Shown piece after piece: positions 25,631 to 39,180 of a stretch of 64,000 bases of DNA. The notes below the pieces were generated by a model. The model saw only the letters and a program-made list of their open reading frames with translations. It made no database searches and had not been told where the DNA came from. The position numbers and the translations under genes were made by a program. How positions within the stretch are numbered: the stretch's first letter is position 1; the number at the start of each line of letters is the position of its first letter. This stretch comes from Embiotoca jacksoni (Eukaryota > Chordata > Actinopteri > Embiotocidae): NCBI GenBank assembly GCA_022577435.1, contig JAKOON010000032.1:186001-250000 (forward strand). The letters run 5' to 3'.

Positions 25631-25720
<90 letters not shown>
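25631..25720 (+). repeat. (CA)n microsatellite, 90 bp
   Basis: An uninterrupted CA run in the large map4 intron. Poly-Cys/Val open stretches across it on the minus strand are artefacts. Confidence 0.97.
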
Positions 25721-25723
<3 letters not shown>

Positions 25724-28700
25724 CCCCAGTAGTTCTCTCAATTTATAGAATTCACTTTGATTCAATCTCACTGGCTTGCTCTCAAGGACAAAAGCAGGTT
25801 GCATTATCTTGTAAGAGAAAGTTACCTCTTCTTTGTCTGTCACACACATGCACACAGTCTATCAGGCTAAATAATGACCATGCAGCAGGAGTGAAAACAG
25901 TCATTTTTCGAATACAGTTTACAAGCAACACACACATGGCAAAAAGTAAGGATGTGTTTGCCTTATGCAAGGGTGAAACAGTCACAGCCATCAATATTGC
26001 ATATGAAAGAGAGTGGAGCGGGTTTTATAAATAGAGACAGACCAGATAAAGACAAGAGAAAGAATACATTACAGTTCACTAACTGAATCCTGGCTGACTG
26101 GACAGTAAAAGCACTCTATCTGCACTCTTTGAGCAAATCTTGAAGAGATAGTTTCTCTTGGCTACTGTCACAGCTTCTGATCTTCAAGCATATTAGTCCA
26201 CCTGCAGTTTCCAGCAAACACCCAACCTTACTCACAAAAGGAATGGAACACAAGATTGAAACAACATTTCAATATTTCCCCTTAAAGCACATCTGAGCAC
26301 AGCAGCAATCACATAATGAAAGAGCTCAGTTTACATAAATGTGTTGCTTGGTACAAAGTTAGATGAAATGGTGGACTCACAGATCAGCAACAGATTTGAG
26401 CTCTGAGAGAAATGGAATGATCTGACAAACCGAGGAGACACATGGCAAAATTGGTTGTGCAGGCCAGAAAAGCTACAGCAATAATGGCGGAGTTAGATAT
26501 CCAGTTTTTAGTCTAATTCTCAGTTTCTGCTGGACTAGTAGCTCATTTGAACAACAACACACGAAATTTAAATTGTGTTTTCTTAATAAACTCCACTTTT
26601 CAAATCCTGCGATGTTTGCATGACCGCACTGTAGCAGCTTTAGATACCAGTCAAGCCAAGCACTCAGGGAGAAGCAACTACAGAGCATCTTCACTCTGGG
26701 AGAACTTGGTGCTGACTGAATACGAAAAGTAGACAGACTTCTGCAGCACTGAAACTCGCCAGAGTTTCTCTAAAGATTCAGAGGGATTTATGCTTGTTTG
26801 GAGAGATGAGAGGGAATATCATTTGTGGCATTTTTCCACTGGAACATCATTAATGCCTCACAGATCCTTCACAGGAATTGTGAAATATAACATAATAATC
26901 TACCAAATAATGAACTAGACATGGAGAGCACATCATGTTAAAACAGCTTGGTAACATAATGGCAATGAAAAAATTAATTCATTATTTCATGAATGTGATG
27001 ATGACAACTCAAACTAAGACACAACATGCTTTGACAAGCAACCCCAGAAAGTTTCTACATATTTAAAACAAAACAGTTGCACTTGCATGGATTTTCTCAA
27101 TTTTACTGTATTCTAAGTTATCATTGTTAAAAGAAACATGGTACCACAGTGTGAAAAGGCATATTCAAAGTCCCCTGCAAATTTTCACTTGAGAGTAAAT
27201 TATGCAAACTCAAAAAAAGGAAACTTGTCTTACCTGCTGACCAAGGTCACATCGTTGGTGGCATTATAAAACAGAAAAACGAGGAAGGGAAGAGAAAGAA
27301 ATATGATGTTTAGTTCCTTCAGAATCCACTTCACACATCAACTCTAACAATCTTTCAGCATTAATGCTTCTATCACAAATGTCAATCATGTATGGAGGTG
27401 CTTCAGAAGTCCAGTTGCAGTTTCTGGAAATTGAAGAACATTTCAGAGATTTGTCACTATTACAGCTTAAAGGCCAATGTGACAGTGAATGCTGCAGTAA
27501 GTCTTAAGGACTACAGTGTCACGATTTGAATCCGAGTGATCACTTCAGTTTCAGCTAACTGACAAAAGCTTTTATCTTAAGAGCATTAAATGCGTATTTC
27601 ACACAAATTGTCAAGTACTGGTCAGGTTTTAGGTGTAAAAAAGGGCTCAAGAAAAGCATTGGGGATCACATTGGAAAGTAAGTTTTCATTATGCAGGCTA
27701 TGGGATGAGGATATGAAGCCCAACATTATCAGGGGGAAGAAGCAGTAGACTGAGGTCATCCCAGGGTTTTCCCCAGAGTACAGGAAGTCAGGCAGACCAA
27801 AAGGGCATCTGGTGCCAGGCGCCGGACATCAGATGTCTGTAACACTCTTGGGGATGGACAGCTTTATGCCATTCTATTGTAACATCAACTGGAGAAAACC
27901 CTGGTACCTGAAGGTGATTTTATTTTCTAATTGGGATATAACACACCAGAGAAGCAATTCTAACTAAACAAGACTGAACAGGAACAAAAACATCAATTGC
28001 TCTACATCTATAAATTGCACTAGATCTTTGCCCATGGCCACCAGTGGTTGAAAATGTATTGTTTTTAAAAACAAAATACTACTGTATATTACCATATTTA
28101 TTCTAGAGCTCTCAGCTCCATGTGTGGCCTTAGTCAGTGGATGGAGTTTGCACAGTTTCCATGGAAAAAGTTCACTTATCAGCGCTTGATCTAAATGTGT
28201 AACTATTGTCACTCACAGGTGATTGTATAATGGCAAGTGCTATCCCATAGCAAACTCTAGCTACTGATGAAGGCCAAGACTTGTATCTGAAAGCTGTGGA
28301 GAATATATAGTAAGTATCCTTGAGCTATTGTATTGTTTTTTTTGTCTGTCTGTACCACTTGTCTTATGTGAACAAATACTGTATACTCGAGAATTCTGAG
28401 TGGAATGTTTGGAAACAGAGTTAAATAATATTAGATTACTCCAATTTAGTCTTTAGTGTGTAACACGTGCCAGATGCTGTCTACATCTCAATGTCATTTG
28501 AAATTAGAATTTCTGTTTCTCTCTGTGAGAGTCTAAATGGGGTAAAACACATTATAAACAGCTGTATAGAAACACATTATATAGACACAAAAATCAACAA
28601 AACTGATGCATATCTAAACTCCACCACTGCACAAATTTCTCTGCAGTTGATTAAAAGCTATAACATAACTGACTTTATGAAGCTAGAAGGCATCAGCAAA

Positions 28701-29378
28701 CTGCTTTTGCCATGCAAGGACCCAGGTTATGTGTATATGTCTACAGACAAAAAGGAGATAGCAGGAGATTACACAAGAAGCTGACAGTCACATGAAACAG
28801 TAGACAGTGGCGCAAGCACAGACAGTAGAGCTATCAGAAGCAGCAGGTTAAGTAATACAATTGTTGTGATTGTGTGTAACAGATACACAGTGGCAGACAG
28901 AGGGAAATCAAATCAGACAACTTAACAGTTTACCCTTGCAGTTTTGTTAATATAGGGCCCGACCAGCCCAGTACATTTGTGTCCCATACTCATACCAGCC
29001 CCAGCGGAAGAGTGATATACAGTATCTGGACACCAAATGTTTTTCTGGTAAATGTCTTAAATATTTTCCAGATTCCATATTTTAAAATGGCAACAAAGAT
29101 AAGATCTGTGCTGAGACCTTTTGTAAATATATATATATATCTGATATATATATATCTGATTAGAACACAAGCTGTTCTGGATCTATCTGTCGGGCCCTGG
29201 TTATTACAAATTCACAGAGGAAAGAATAAAGCACCAAGCAGGCCTGGTGCTCAATCCACAGGCAAAGAGCCATGCATACAGGAAGACAAACAGTACTACT
29301 TCCTGCTATTCTAGCCTACAATCAAGTTTGTTCAAATTTGCCCTATGTTATTTATAATCTTCCCTGCAGTTCACCAAC
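25721..29378. other. intron sequence left of the large projection-domain exon
   Basis: AT-rich intron with alternating AT at about 29,128-29,158 and an isolated CAG|GTAAGA donor-like site on the minus strand at 27,226-27,234. No exon with a phase-compatible open frame was found. Confidence 0.5.
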
Positions 29379-30740
29379 CTTCCAGTGGGGGGAGCTGTGG
29401 CGACGAGGACTCCTGGTGCTCTGAATGTGCAGGGAGAGAGGGAGGGGCAGCTTGGGTGATGGAAGGAGGGGGTGTGGCTGAGCTGAAGGACATGGCTACA
29501 CTATTAGGGTGGATGCCTGATGATGATGTGGGGGTGGCTTCATTCGTACAGGGAGCAGCTGAAGAACTAAGGAGTGTGGCTGAGGTAGTAGTGGACACAG
29601 GAGCGGTGGTTCCTGTGGAGGCTGCCTCTGCTGTACTAACAACAGGAGTGGCTGCAGTTGTACTGGGAGTAGCTGTGGAGGACATCAGTGTGACTGAGGG
29701 GACGAAAGGCTTGGCTTGGACATTGAAGGCTGAGCCGATGGCAGTTGTTGCAGGGTGTGTTTCTGCGGGAATTAAGGGTGATGGATCAGTGGACAATGTG
29801 GAAGTGGGAGAAAGGTCTGGAGTGCTCTTGAAAGGGTTGAAAACAGGTGAGGTTTGTGAAGCAGGGATGACAGTTTCTGCCAGGGAGGACTTTGTCAGGG
29901 AAGTAGTAGCAAGGGAGGGGGTATTGGTGACAGGGGTGGTGGTCTGTGAGTCAGGAGTGGAGCCTGGGGTCTGGAGTACTGAATCGAGGAAAGAGAAGGT
30001 CTGGGAGACTGGGCTCAGATTGTCACCTGTCATGAGTGCTAGACTGCTGCTAACATCCCCAGCTAAACAACTCTTAGTGGGGGCACTAGTTACGTTGGGC
30101 TCAGGTTTGCTGGTTGAAACTTTTGCCTCATTTGCTTTTGGCCCATCTTTAATGGACACAAGGAAATCATCTACACACATGGGCTCGTAGGAACGTGGAG
30201 AGGAATCTGTTCCAAGGCTAACATGGGAACCGCTGGTGAAACTTGTGGGTATTTGCTCAGGGGCAGAGGGCGAAGCAGGGTAGGGGCTGGAGTTTGGAGA
30301 TTTGGGGTCAGTAGGACCAGAGTTAGCAGGTGTAGTCAACTTAGGAGTGACTGCAGCTGGTGTGGGAGAAATGGGCATCTGGGGCGCTCCCCACTCCTCT
30401 GGAAGTCTTGCCCGACTCTTAGTCTTCCTGCCTTTTACCCTACCCCCTCCACCACTCTCTCTGATCTCCCACTCCCAGTTCCCCTCCTCATCTTCATCCT
30501 CCTCCTCCTCCTTTCTGCCCTGATCCTGCATCCCTTCCTTGTCTGATTGGCCGATGTTATTCTCCTGGCTATCCAAAAAGTTGTAGACCTCGTCACGGCC
30601 CTTCCTCTTCTTCTTTCGCCGTCGCTGCTGCTGCTTGCCAGCCTCGCCCCCCGGCCCCACCCTCTCGGGGCTGAGGGGTTCGGAGTTGGAGGACGTGGGA
30701 CTGCTGTCGTCCACTGAGCCACTGGGAGAGAGGACGGGAG
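29379..30740 (-). CDS. map4: map4, large projection-domain exon, 1,362 bp
   Basis: This exon contributes 454 codons, phase 1-1. The acceptor is CCCTCCCCCTCGGCAG and the likely donor is GTTGGT at 29,378. A second GT four bases further (GTGAAC) would give phase 2 and would not match the downstream exons. The protein starts with a Ser/Pro-rich stretch, then a strongly basic cluster (QQQRRRKKKRKGRDEV) directly followed by YNFLDSQE, then an acidic Glu/Asp run. The rest is a long Ser/Thr/Pro/Ala-rich disordered region with many SP/TP sites of the kind phosphorylated by proline-directed kinases. YEPMCVDDFLVSI is the only ordered-looking motif. The large exon size is typical of MAP4-family projection domains. 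The 281-codon open stretch on the opposite strand is a shadow. Confidence 0.88.
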
Positions 30741-33009
30741 CTGCCGAGGGGGAGGGTTTTTATAAGAGGAGGAACCAATCACATACTGTGTCAGTAAAAC
30801 ACCTGCTAATAAGCCATCAGATTGTGGTTACTATAGGTATGGTTGTTATTTTAGGTTTAAATCTCATCAGACGTGTTTACTGTCGCCTGGCAGTAACTTG
30901 AGTGTACTGACTGGTCTCAACAAAATTGTAAGGGTGAAATCAGTTGACGAATTTTGATGGAAGGGAGCTTGAAACATTAGTCAAAATTGATTTTGGAACT
31001 GTGTTTTGAAGGGGCACAACTTGTTTTTCCTTACACAAAGTAACACAGAGTAACTTATGGATACAATTTCCTGAGCTTATCATGTAGTTTAAAAGTATGT
31101 TGTGTAAGTTAAGGTAAAGACAATGATTGAATGATTAAAAGTGAATGTGTAAGGATATCTAAAGTGTCAGCATGTGCTCCCTCAAAAGGCTTAATCCAGT
31201 CCATTGGATTATTTACTCATATAAACAACACACCTAAAACCTGTGGTCTGTAGCTCTAGAGGAGGCTCAGCAATGTTTGCTTGCCTAATCTTTGAAAATG
31301 ACAAAAAAATCTGTGCATGTGCAGAAAAGAGTATTTACCCGACCTCCGTAGCATGCTCCTCATCTCCTCTTGAGGCTAGCAGCTTGAGGCTACATTAACC
31401 CTGACTAGGACAACATATTGTGGATAATGTAGGTTTTAGTATATGTGGGGAAATGCAGTACTTTGTATTCTCTTATTTGACTGTGTGTCTTGATTTAACA
31501 ATGTTATAGGAGAGCAATGATAAATTGGTAGAGTACTCTTTGAAGGGGAACTACTCCTCCATTTCATTAATGGCCATTAATTGAGCCAAGGCTTAACTTC
31601 TACCAGAGGTACCTTTGCTTTGCTTGCAGTCTGTCTGACTCTGGGTACAATACATATATATTGCACGCCCATTAAATGAAGCTCTAGAGCCTTGACTAAA
31701 AGAATACTAGCGTATATCTGTCATCCTCAAGGACAAAGCAATGTCATTGGTGTGGGGTGTAAGTGCTTTGTAGGGAGTTTGTTTTAAAATCCTAAATCTA
31801 GTACTAATACTAGTGTCCTTTTCAAACTTGTATCAATTTGCCTAGACATGACAACGCAGCAGCTGTAATCTGGTACTGTAGTTGATACCCTGACAGAAAT
31901 ATTGCATTTTGCACTCTTTGTGTTTCTTTCAATCCCTTCAAGAAATCACAATATTGTAATCACAATAATTAATGCAACTATCCGCTATTTACAGAAATGT
32001 CCACAATTCCTCCCCAATACACATACTGAAAATAAACTCTGGAGGCATTGTTGCAAAAAGCCTTTCCAAACAGAACATGCTTCATGAACAAAAATAACTC
32101 CCCATTTACAGTCACCAAGGCTCTTCAACGTCTTCTCATCATCAAAACAAACCACATGCTGGTTGACTAGAAAAACTGCAAAACTGGAATTGACAGGGTT
32201 GATGGGAAATGTGGTCTTATTATGAAAATTTCATGAATTTTGCCGCAAATAAATCTCATAAAACAAAACAGAAATGTCATTAAATTTTCAATCAATCAAT
32301 CAAAAAAAAAAAAATCCTGACAGGACTATTTTATATATCATCTGATACTGCAACATGTGTTAATACTGCACTAGGATGACACATTTTGCCACATTATAAA
32401 CGACACACCTTGCCTTTGCTTACTTCATGCCATGTAGGCAATATGCATATTAAAATAAAAAGTCAAGTTTTGCTTCAAGTTTCAGTGATAGTAACCATAG
32501 TCTGAATGCTTTTAGGCTCCTTTTGGCACAACCCTTCAAAAATGTTAATAAAACATGTTGTATGTGATTGTGCCTGCTTTTATAAATGCATTTAACTTGT
32601 ATTTGTTTCACTATTTGTTCAATAAAGACTACAATAAATTATATGTGTATAAGCAGTTTATATTACCACAGGTATTAACAGATGTGTTTTTCAGCACTGG
32701 GCATCAGGCAATACAAATTTGCATTGATTTATCTGCTTGGTTGTGTAACAGCTGCAACACAACTCTGCCCGGGTCAAATTTGTTATTTTGAAGTGGTCAT
32801 TTTTATTTCACATGTCCTTTGTAGGACTGACGCAGATCTGTAACGTTGGGTAATTTGGGATTCCCTTTTTTTTCTAGACAAATCCCCAAAATATAAGGTA
32901 ACCTAAGAGGAAATACACATTGAAGATCGATTGGTTCCATCATTTTGTGTTCATTTTCAATTCTGAATATCCGCAATGGAGTCTGGGAAGGACTGTACTT
33001 CAGAGTATA

Positions 33010-33012
<3 letters not shown>
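30741..33012. other. map4 intron sequence
   Basis: AT-rich intron upstream of the large exon. No gene or recognised mobile element is seen. Confidence 0.55.
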
Positions 33013-33047
<35 letters not shown>

Positions 33048-33071
33048 GTCATCGTCATCGTCATCATCATC
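33013..33071 (+). repeat. (TCA)n trinucleotide repeat with TCG variants
   Basis: About twenty units, with three TCG variants in the right half. It is intronic and could encode poly-Ser or poly-Asp in some frames, but no flanking splice sites support coding. Confidence 0.93.
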
Positions 33072-36000
33072 TATGGGACAGAACTGGTTTTGTGTAGGTA
33101 GCAGGCACACACAACAGAGCAAAAAAAACACACTGTGAGCAGCAGCGCTTTGACACAATAAGATAAGAAAATCAAGCGCATATCATAGAAGGGGTAGCAT
33201 GCATAATTGAAATGCATGCCTGTCGACTAGATGCACATGCAGACACAAAACAATGACTGGAAGTTCATGTACCTCTGTCTTAATCAAATTCCTATTCTGA
33301 GACAAAAATGGAAAGATGGAAAACTGGACTTTCTTTTCTTAAGGGTTTTGTAGCTTAATTAGAAAAAAATGGATACAACAGAATATAAAGGAAAATGATA
33401 GAAATCCTGTTTTTTAACGAGTTATGTTTTTTTAATATATATATATATTCTGATTTCTGTTAAGAAGTCAATTGAGCCAAAGGTACACAAATTATCCAAA
33501 ATGACATTAAACAAGGAATACATTACAGAATGGCAACATTGACATGGTTTGGGGGATGTCATAATCATAGTAGGGTATGGCTTTTTCCTCTGAAGCCAAT
33601 TTTTCAATTATTTCTGACAAGCACTTCATAGGATCAGAGAGAACGAGAGAGAAAGATAAACTGACAGATAGGCAGACAGATAGCACGAACAGGCAGATTG
33701 ATGGATAAACTGTAAAATAAAATGCTATGACCTACACGCCTCTCAGTCTGCTCATTAGGTCTTCTTCCTATCTAAATTTCTATTGTTCAGTTTCATTTTT
33801 GATCAATTCACTTCCAGCATGCCTTTCAGTCTATATTACATCATTGCATATTAATGGAAATCTAGAAAAAGGTGCAGTCCCCTCCAAATCTGGCAACTTT
33901 CCCTGCATTTTAAAATTGATCAAAGCTGCTATTTTTATTCCTGTGACCTGATGCTTCCTGAGCTATAAACAGCTCGAAGAAGAGATGAGGTCGGGGTGTT
34001 ATCATCTATATTTGATTTGGTAAGGTATTTAATGGGAGTACCTCTAAATATGGTGTCTGGCCAAGTGCCAAGAAATACATTAATGTTGGAGCACTGGCTC
34101 CTTCAAACACATCAAGTATGCAAAAATGCAGTGTGAGAGGTTGTTTTTTTGTAATTGCGGGGTTTTGTAGAAGTCTCGAACACAGAAGACAAAACACATG
34201 ATATAAGCATGGTTGGCAAATGTATCGTCAGTGCCCTGCAGAAGTCTTGTAGCTCTAAGAGACAAATGTTCCCTGGACTAAGTTGTACATGTCAGTTTAA
34301 AAGGCAAGTTATTAATGACAGTTATTAGGATTTCAAAAAGCAGCTCACTGCTTGTAGTTGTCATATTTCTGCTGTGATTAGCACATCTTCAGTGAGGGTT
34401 ATGTTTTGAAATTTCCTAGTTTTTCATGTGTAATATTAATATATAATTTGACCTAATTTAGTACACTTCATAGATGGGTTCTTCATTTACAAACAATCAA
34501 AGAAGTTCATACTCTTCCACTATGTCATGATAACTTTCCATGTGCCCATCTTAGGGTAGCAGCTCTTGAAAAGTAGCAGCTGGTAGCAATGACGCTTACT
34601 GACACTAAGCATATTCTATTGAATATATTTATACCATTATTTTTGTGTGTCTTGGCCTAACAATCTGGCTAGGTAATCAGGCCCCCAATCTCAAGTTTAC
34701 AGCATAAATTTGCAGCATAAATTTGCATTAGCCTCCTGGGCTTTCCATTGAAGCACGCATGGGCGTCTCCAAATTCTCCACCCACTCAGGCTCTTTTATG
34801 TTTTTGCAGTTTCATCACATCTAAACATAAAACTGTGGCAAGTAACACACTATTAGTATCCTTATTCATGTTTTAAGACATCATAAATTATATCCAGCTT
34901 GGAAAAATCTGAAGAGCCGGACAAAAGTACAGTCATTGGCTCGGAGACGTTACACCGTCTCGTCTGGTTGCTTTGGTTTAAACTGGTAGGTTTCAGAATA
35001 CTACAGACTGCATGGCAAATTGTGAGTAGTTGCACATTTCCAATCATCTTGTTGTGAAATGTTGGTCTGAACTGGCCTTTAGAGCACAAAATCTTTCAAG
35101 ACACTGCAGGGTTCTGATAAGAACTACTTCTTCCATTAAACACAACTTTTCTTGTTGATCTATGCAAAATCTCTTCTTCACTTTGGTTTGTTGTCTGGCT
35201 CCTCCTGCACAGTATCCTACTGTTCAAGAGCTGGCTTGCAGGCAAATGCTAAACAACTGATGAAAAAAGATTTGCAATACTGAGGTCAAAGATTGGATTT
35301 GCTTATCAAAGGCTCACATTTTACTGTGGATTGTTGTCACCCAAATTATGTAACAGGTTTTTACAAAATGTCTGCAGGTATTTTGTGTGATGGCAGGGTT
35401 AGCGAAACTCAAAATTTAAAAATAGGTGCATGTGGTTACATCACTGCAGGCTCTTCCCTGAAAATGTAATGGATAGGAGGAGCTTATTTTATGGTAAAAA
35501 AAAAAAGTAGTTGTACTTTTCATTTTTTTTAAACTGAGTAAAATGCGTGGTAAGGCAGCGATAGCAGCCATGAATGACTGTTATTGTAGCCTAAAGATAA
35601 ATCATTTGAGCTAATGAGGCTGTTACCTGAACTCAACCCTGTTTTTTAGATAAAGGATGTTGAAATGATTTCTAATGTACATTCATCTGTGTCACTGATG
35701 CATCAGATGCTCCAACAGAGACTGAACTAGAATAGTGACTGTTACACAACTGTGAGCTGCCTTTCAGCTGGCAGGGTTATCTTTAGTACACCAACACAAC
35801 AGAAGGGAGAAGAGCTAACAAATAAAACCATTGCTAAATGTTTAATAAGTCCTACCCACAGTGGTAACTTAGAGAAAGTCCTTTTAAAAGTTCAGCTGAG
35901 GGCTGCCGTGTGCACGAATTGTTGACCCCTATTCTTCATGTGAACCTTAAGGCCAGGAAGAGTCAAATTCTACATGTTCAGAATGTACAATTAGATTTGG

Positions 36001-36726
36001 ATGATGAAATGACTAATTGCATGCATGTCTTTAATCCAGTCTCTGAAATACAGTTTGCAGGCACATTTACACAGAAAGACTGCAAAAGGCACGATGTGCT
36101 GCACCCTTGGGTTTGTTATGGTTATTGATTATGATAAACATGAACAATTCATGATAAAAGGGCCCTAAAACTGGCATGTGGAGCATTGCCTCTCCTATAG
36201 GCTGCTGTTTTCTCTTCAGATTTCAGTAACTAATGAGTCATAAAACTGTTGGTTGCCCAAGTCCCATCTGTCTGTTGATCAAGTTTGTTAGTATAAAAAA
36301 GGAAGGTGCACGGAGTGGAAGGCCATGAGGCCACCAGCGATGAAAAAGTATAGCTGGGGGTTTTATAGTGACAATGGAAACAACTAGAGAAGGCTGCCCC
36401 CTACTGCTGAAAGCATGTCCTGTGTGATCAGGCTATAATAATTCTGTCACCATCAGCACCTCCTGCCATGCCACAGAATCCCTACTGTAGGCTAAAAACA
36501 AGATTACTATATCATCTTAAGATTTTTTTAAATTGAATGTCAAGTATGAACATGGATATAGATTTTTCAGTTTGAGCAAGAACTCTAGCTCCACCCTCCT
36601 CTGTAACTGTGATACAAATCCAAGCAACCCCATTTAGTGTGAAAAACTATCTGAATCCCACATAGAGGATATCTCAATGCTGCCCCAGCACACTGTAAAA
36701 CATGCAACCATCCCCGCTTCTGATAC
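33072..36726. other. map4 intron sequence
   Basis: AT-rich intron with a short tandem copy of GCATAAATTTGCA at about 34,698-34,730. Nothing else is recognised. Confidence 0.55.
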
Positions 36727-36966
36727 CTGCTGAGTGATCCATAGAGTGGATTCCTGGTCCACCAGAAGAAAATGGATCACTGGTTTTAAATGGGCTGCTC
36801 CCAATAGTGCTATTGGCGGTTTTATTTTCCATACCAAACAGGCCAGAACTCTTCTGGGTGTCCATAGCCGGACTCATGCCAGACTGGCCGAAGGAGGGGT
36901 TCATACTAGTCTGGAATGGTGGCAGGCTGGATCCCATGGACCCTCCCATCCCCGACTGAGAGAGGC
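36727..36966 (-). CDS. map4: map4, internal exon, 240 bp, Gly/Met/Ser-rich
   Basis: Eighty codons, phase 1-1. The acceptor is strong (TCTGTCTCTCCATCAG); the donor GTATCA is moderate. The product is low-complexity and rich in Gly, Met, Ser and Phe: it opens LSQSGMGGSMGSS, continues with FGQSGMSPAMD and SSGLFGMENK, and ends with a Ser/Gly/Pro stretch before HSMDHSA. There is no folded domain and no membrane segment, so it is read as more of the disordered projection region of MAP4. The composition links it to the two shorter Met/Gly exons at 39-41 kb. The frame stays open with both neighbours. Confidence 0.8.
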
Positions 36967-38296
36967 CTGATGGAGAGACAGAATACAGAGATACATCACC
37001 AACAGACAGCTGGTCCAGTGAAACCTGCTCGTGTGTACTTTACAATATACACTGCTCAGTACTTTTTACCCAGAACAACATACTTTGCAAATAAGGTAGG
37101 TTAAGTGATGCACTTTAATAAATTGTTCATTATAGTGAACAAGTTTGTTCACAATAATATTTGAAGGTTACTGATACATTACCAAACAAGGTTAAAGAAT
37201 GTTATATTACCTCTGAGGAGCTATTCATGTTCAAACAAACTGGCAGTCGATTGTACCAGTTTTCACCATTTTCTAAAAACTATAATGAATTCCATCCTAA
37301 TAATTTGAACATTTTATAATCACATAGGCTCTGCAGCTGACAGTTTTAACTATTTGTTGAGTCTGGGATACATTTTCCTTTGCATGTTGCTACAATGTTC
37401 CAATGGTTTAAATATGGACATTTTCAGTATTTATAAATTAGGCAACTTGAACACAGTCAACATGCTGTGAAGGTAAATCTGTATGCATTTGCCATTACAT
37501 TTTTTGATTCTTTGTTTTTTCGTACTAGATTCCTTTCTCAGAATTTAGGCCAGATTTCAATGAGAAGCCGTGGCTAGTAGCAATGATAATACCAACACAA
37601 AGTAAACTCTACAGTTGGTGAGAAATGACCAGTGAGTGCCCCACAACATCAACCAGCAGCAGAGGTTAAAAGCAAAGAAGGCCTCGATCAAATAAGTCAT
37701 GTAAAAGAACATGAATGTTAACATAACACTAAGCTGTGCCTTGTGGTTGTCCTGCTGCACAAAGTTAAGAGCACATAACCCATCGCCACAAATTGACAAT
37801 AGATGTATGGCAGATGTGCTGAATTAAAACAAAAACTTAGATAACTGCAGTGTAACAAAAGCTATTATGAGTGATTGAGTGCAAAACTCTGTGTACCTGT
37901 TTTTCATTTTGAAAATTATAAGTGTGACAACGTGATGCATTTACCACCCAAAGCAATCAAACTGAAATTCTACCACTGTCACTAGAAGTTGCAGACTAAA
38001 GCTCTAAATGCAATCCAAAGCATCGAGCGCACAGCTCACAACAACAACAAAAAAATCACAGGATTCATTAAACTCACAGCAACAGTGTGAGCTGATTTTC
38101 CATAAAATAAAATTTCATACAATTTTCCATAAAATTAATCAACATGTATTGTGTTGAAGCTCATAGCTGATTCTGTATTCTGGGAGATTTTTGTCTTGAA
38201 ATGAAAAAAAAGAATTCTCCACTTTTTGCAGTTACATTTTTTACACGGATCGACCGATTAGCTTTCTGTCTTCGGGCCATTGGTAATAACTTAAAG

Positions 38297-38395
38297 AATA
38301 AAATAAAATAAAATAAAATAAAATAAAATAAAATAAAATAAAATAAAATAAAATAAAATAAAATAAAATAAAATAAAATAAAATAAAATAAAATA
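38297..38395 (+). repeat. (AAAAT)n pentanucleotide microsatellite
   Basis: About twenty tandem AAAAT units in the intron between 39,101 and 36,966. Just before it is a short ATCGACCGAT-containing stretch that looks like a fragment of a further dispersed repeat. Confidence 0.96.
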
Positions 38396-38492
38396 CATCA
38401 AGTAAAATAAAGAAAATGATCAGATTTGTAGGGCCTGAATATCAATCGCATGATTTGATGTTATTTTGTATACCCTACCATTTTGTGACATA

Positions 38493-38705
38493 ATATGCAT
38501 TGCGAAAGTATTCAAGTATGCCCTTTAAAAGCCTGACATCCTGTGACACATCATGTGACTGTGATTGCACAAAGGTGGACTTCAACTAATTATGTAGAGC
38601 TAATAGTTTGGACCAGATCTTATTTTCTGTTAGGTCCTCTACATAAAATCTAGATGAAAACAGGATAAACACTAAAGGGGATGAATGCTTTTGCAAAGCA
38701 CTGTA
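38493..38705. mobile_element. Tc1/mariner-like MITE, about 210 bp, degraded
   Basis: The left end reads GCATTGCGAAAGTATTCAAG and the right end, reversed, CAGTGCTTTGCAAAAGCATT: diverged copies of the TIR wording typical of fish Tc1-like elements (CAGTG-CTTGCAAAAGTATTCA). Internal words GGTGGACTTCAACTAATTATG and GGACCAGATCTTATTT also recur in such elements. TA dinucleotides flank both ends. It has no transposase. Confidence 0.65.
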
Positions 38706-39100
38706 TGATGTTCACAAAACAGTGAGTGAATATACGGAATTCTGGGATGAAGACAGAGAAAGGAGCTGATGCAGTGACCCACATACATATGGTATGTATG
38801 AGTCTGAAACAATATATACACTAGCGAAGAGTAAACATCCTACAGTGCTGAACAACAACAAAGCAGCAGCTTGCAACCAGCTCTAAGTTTGCATTGTTTA
38901 CCTCCCAGGTTGTTATTGTTGCACAAAATATCTCATTAATTGCAGTTCTAAAATCTAAAATCAACATCATGTTTACATGGAGTGTCTTCAAATGCAAAGA
39001 AAGAGGAGGGAAAATGCTATTATTTTTTTTTAATACGTTTGATGTTAAAGGTAAAAATGACACAGCAGAGGAAGATGAAAAATTAAATGTTAAAGTGGAC

Positions 39101-39178
39101 CTAGAAATGAGTCGGGCATGCTGCTGTCCTTTGTCTTGTTCAGGCTCCACTGATCTGTCATCCCACCCATCATAGGAC
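39101..39178 (-). CDS. map4: map4, small internal exon, 78 bp, next to a (CT)n acceptor
   Basis: Twenty-six codons, phase 1-1. The product starts PMMGGMTDQWS and ends in PDSFL plus one base. This resembles the 87-bp exon at 40.9 kb, which begins PGMMSSMMS and ends SDYLS, so the two may be duplicated relatives. On the coding strand the acceptor is a pure (CT)n run directly joined to CAG, an unusually strong polypyrimidine tract made from a microsatellite. The only donor before an in-frame stop is GTCCAC, which is weak beyond the GT. The exon is therefore a good candidate for regulated or partial inclusion. Confidence 0.62.

Positions 39179-39180
<2 letters not shown>

Noticed and set aside
29345..30190. 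281-codon open stretch on the plus strand
   Set aside because: It is the antisense shadow of the large map4 exon; it is low-complexity Val/Gly/Ala/Glu-rich and has no domain.
33000..33075. Possible Asp- or Ser-repeat exon over the TCA repeat
   Set aside because: No acceptor or donor of usable quality around it and no phase fit with map4.
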